A stretch of DNA of 5,346 nucleotides from Chloroflexota bacterium (GTDB lineage: Bacteria > Chloroflexota > Dehalococcoidia > Lucifugimonadales > JADFKI01). This document shows, piece after piece, positions 5,154 to 5,346 of this stretch. The notes beneath the pieces are model-generated. The model was given only the letters and a program-made list of their open reading frames with translations. It was not told the DNA's origin and searched no databases. The stretch covers positions 1 through 5,346 of the forward strand of contig JAGGDZ010000349.1 of NCBI GenBank assembly GCA_024648655.1, in the 5' to 3' direction. Both the position numbers and the translations under genes were made by a program. Numbering within the stretch: position 1 is the stretch's first letter; every line of letters begins with the position of its first letter.

Positions 5154-5346
5154 ATGACCACAATAGGAAATTACATCCGAGTTCTTGTCGTGGCGCAGAA
5201 CCAGAAGCGCGCTGACGAACTCACCGAAATCCTTGAACGCAACAGTTGCCTCGTTTCGGCGACCACAAGCGTTACTATCGCCCTGGACATATCCGGCTAT
5301 TCGGACTTCGATGCCCTGGTGATGGCAGAAGACATCCCGACCTCAG
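5154..5346 (+). CDS. N-terminal part of a receiver-like (CheY-like) protein lacking phosphorylation residues; runs off the right edge
   Basis: The 64 visible codons are open to the window end. The ATG follows GAGG by 4 nt and lies 13 nt after the oxidoreductase gene, so it probably belongs to the same operon. The pattern IRVLVVAQNQKRADELTEILERNSCLVSATTSVTIALDISGYSDFDALVMAEDIP has the beta-alpha-beta rhythm of a response-regulator receiver domain: strand 8-13, helix 17-30, strand 33-36, helix 39-46 and strand 52-57. The usual acidic pair after strand 1 (VVDDE) reads VVAQN, and the phospho-acceptor Asp four residues before the Pro (LLDxxMP) aligns with Ala58. If it is a receiver it would be a pseudo-receiver. 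The similarity is weak and rests on pattern alone. Another Rossmann-like fold, such as a glutamine-amidotransferase-like domain, is possible. Confidence 0.55.
   Translation, partial: MTTIGNYIRVLVVAQNQKRADELTEILERNSCLVSATTSVTIALDISGYSDFDALVMAEDIPTS

Noticed and set aside
1..5346. CRISPR array, tRNA, rRNA, insertion sequence, toxin-antitoxin or defence island
   Set aside because: No regularly spaced repeats, transposase-like protein, cloverleaf or small paired genes were seen. The genes are metabolic and housekeeping.

Overview
This window of about 5.3 kb carries ordinary-looking bacterial chromosomal genes with moderately high GC, TTG/ATG starts and clear Shine-Dalgarno sequences. The gene set (CaiB/BaiF-type CoA transferase, plastocyanin-like lipoprotein, glutamine-synthetase-like gene, RidA-family protein and F420/FMN luciferase-like oxidoreductase beside dnaN) and the style of the DnaN N-terminus suggest Chloroflexota, perhaps the Dehalococcoidia/SAR202 side. 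This is inference from protein resemblance; there is no rRNA or other decisive marker.

Layout. 1-978 (+) is the 3' part of a class III CoA transferase that enters from the left edge. It converges on dnaN (1078-2208, -), the DNA polymerase III sliding clamp. Upstream of dnaN on the same strand lie a near-ideal 12-bp hairpin (2313-2342) and then a copper-binding plastocyanin-like lipoprotein (2376-2855, -). Further right, 2990-3469 (-) is the remnant of a glutamine-synthetase-family gene. Its N-terminal segment is joined in frame to a C-terminal segment, and the catalytic centre between them is missing. A divergent intergenic region (3470-3753) follows, with candidate promoters on both strands, a GTGA-N6-TCAC palindrome and a REP-like inverted repeat.

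The right third is a compact + strand operon: a RidA-family protein (3754-4155) overlaps by 11 nt a luciferase-like monooxygenase (LLM) family oxidoreductase (4145-5140). After 13 nt comes the start of a third gene (5154 to the window edge), which looks like a receiver domain without its phosphorylation residues. RidA plus LLM flavoenzyme recalls RutC/RutA of pyrimidine catabolism, but the substrate here is unknown.

I found no CRISPR array, tRNA, rRNA, insertion sequence or defence system. The items most worth a second look are the internally deleted glutamine synthetase gene with its apparently surviving promoter, and the translationally coupled RidA-LLM-receiver-like operon.
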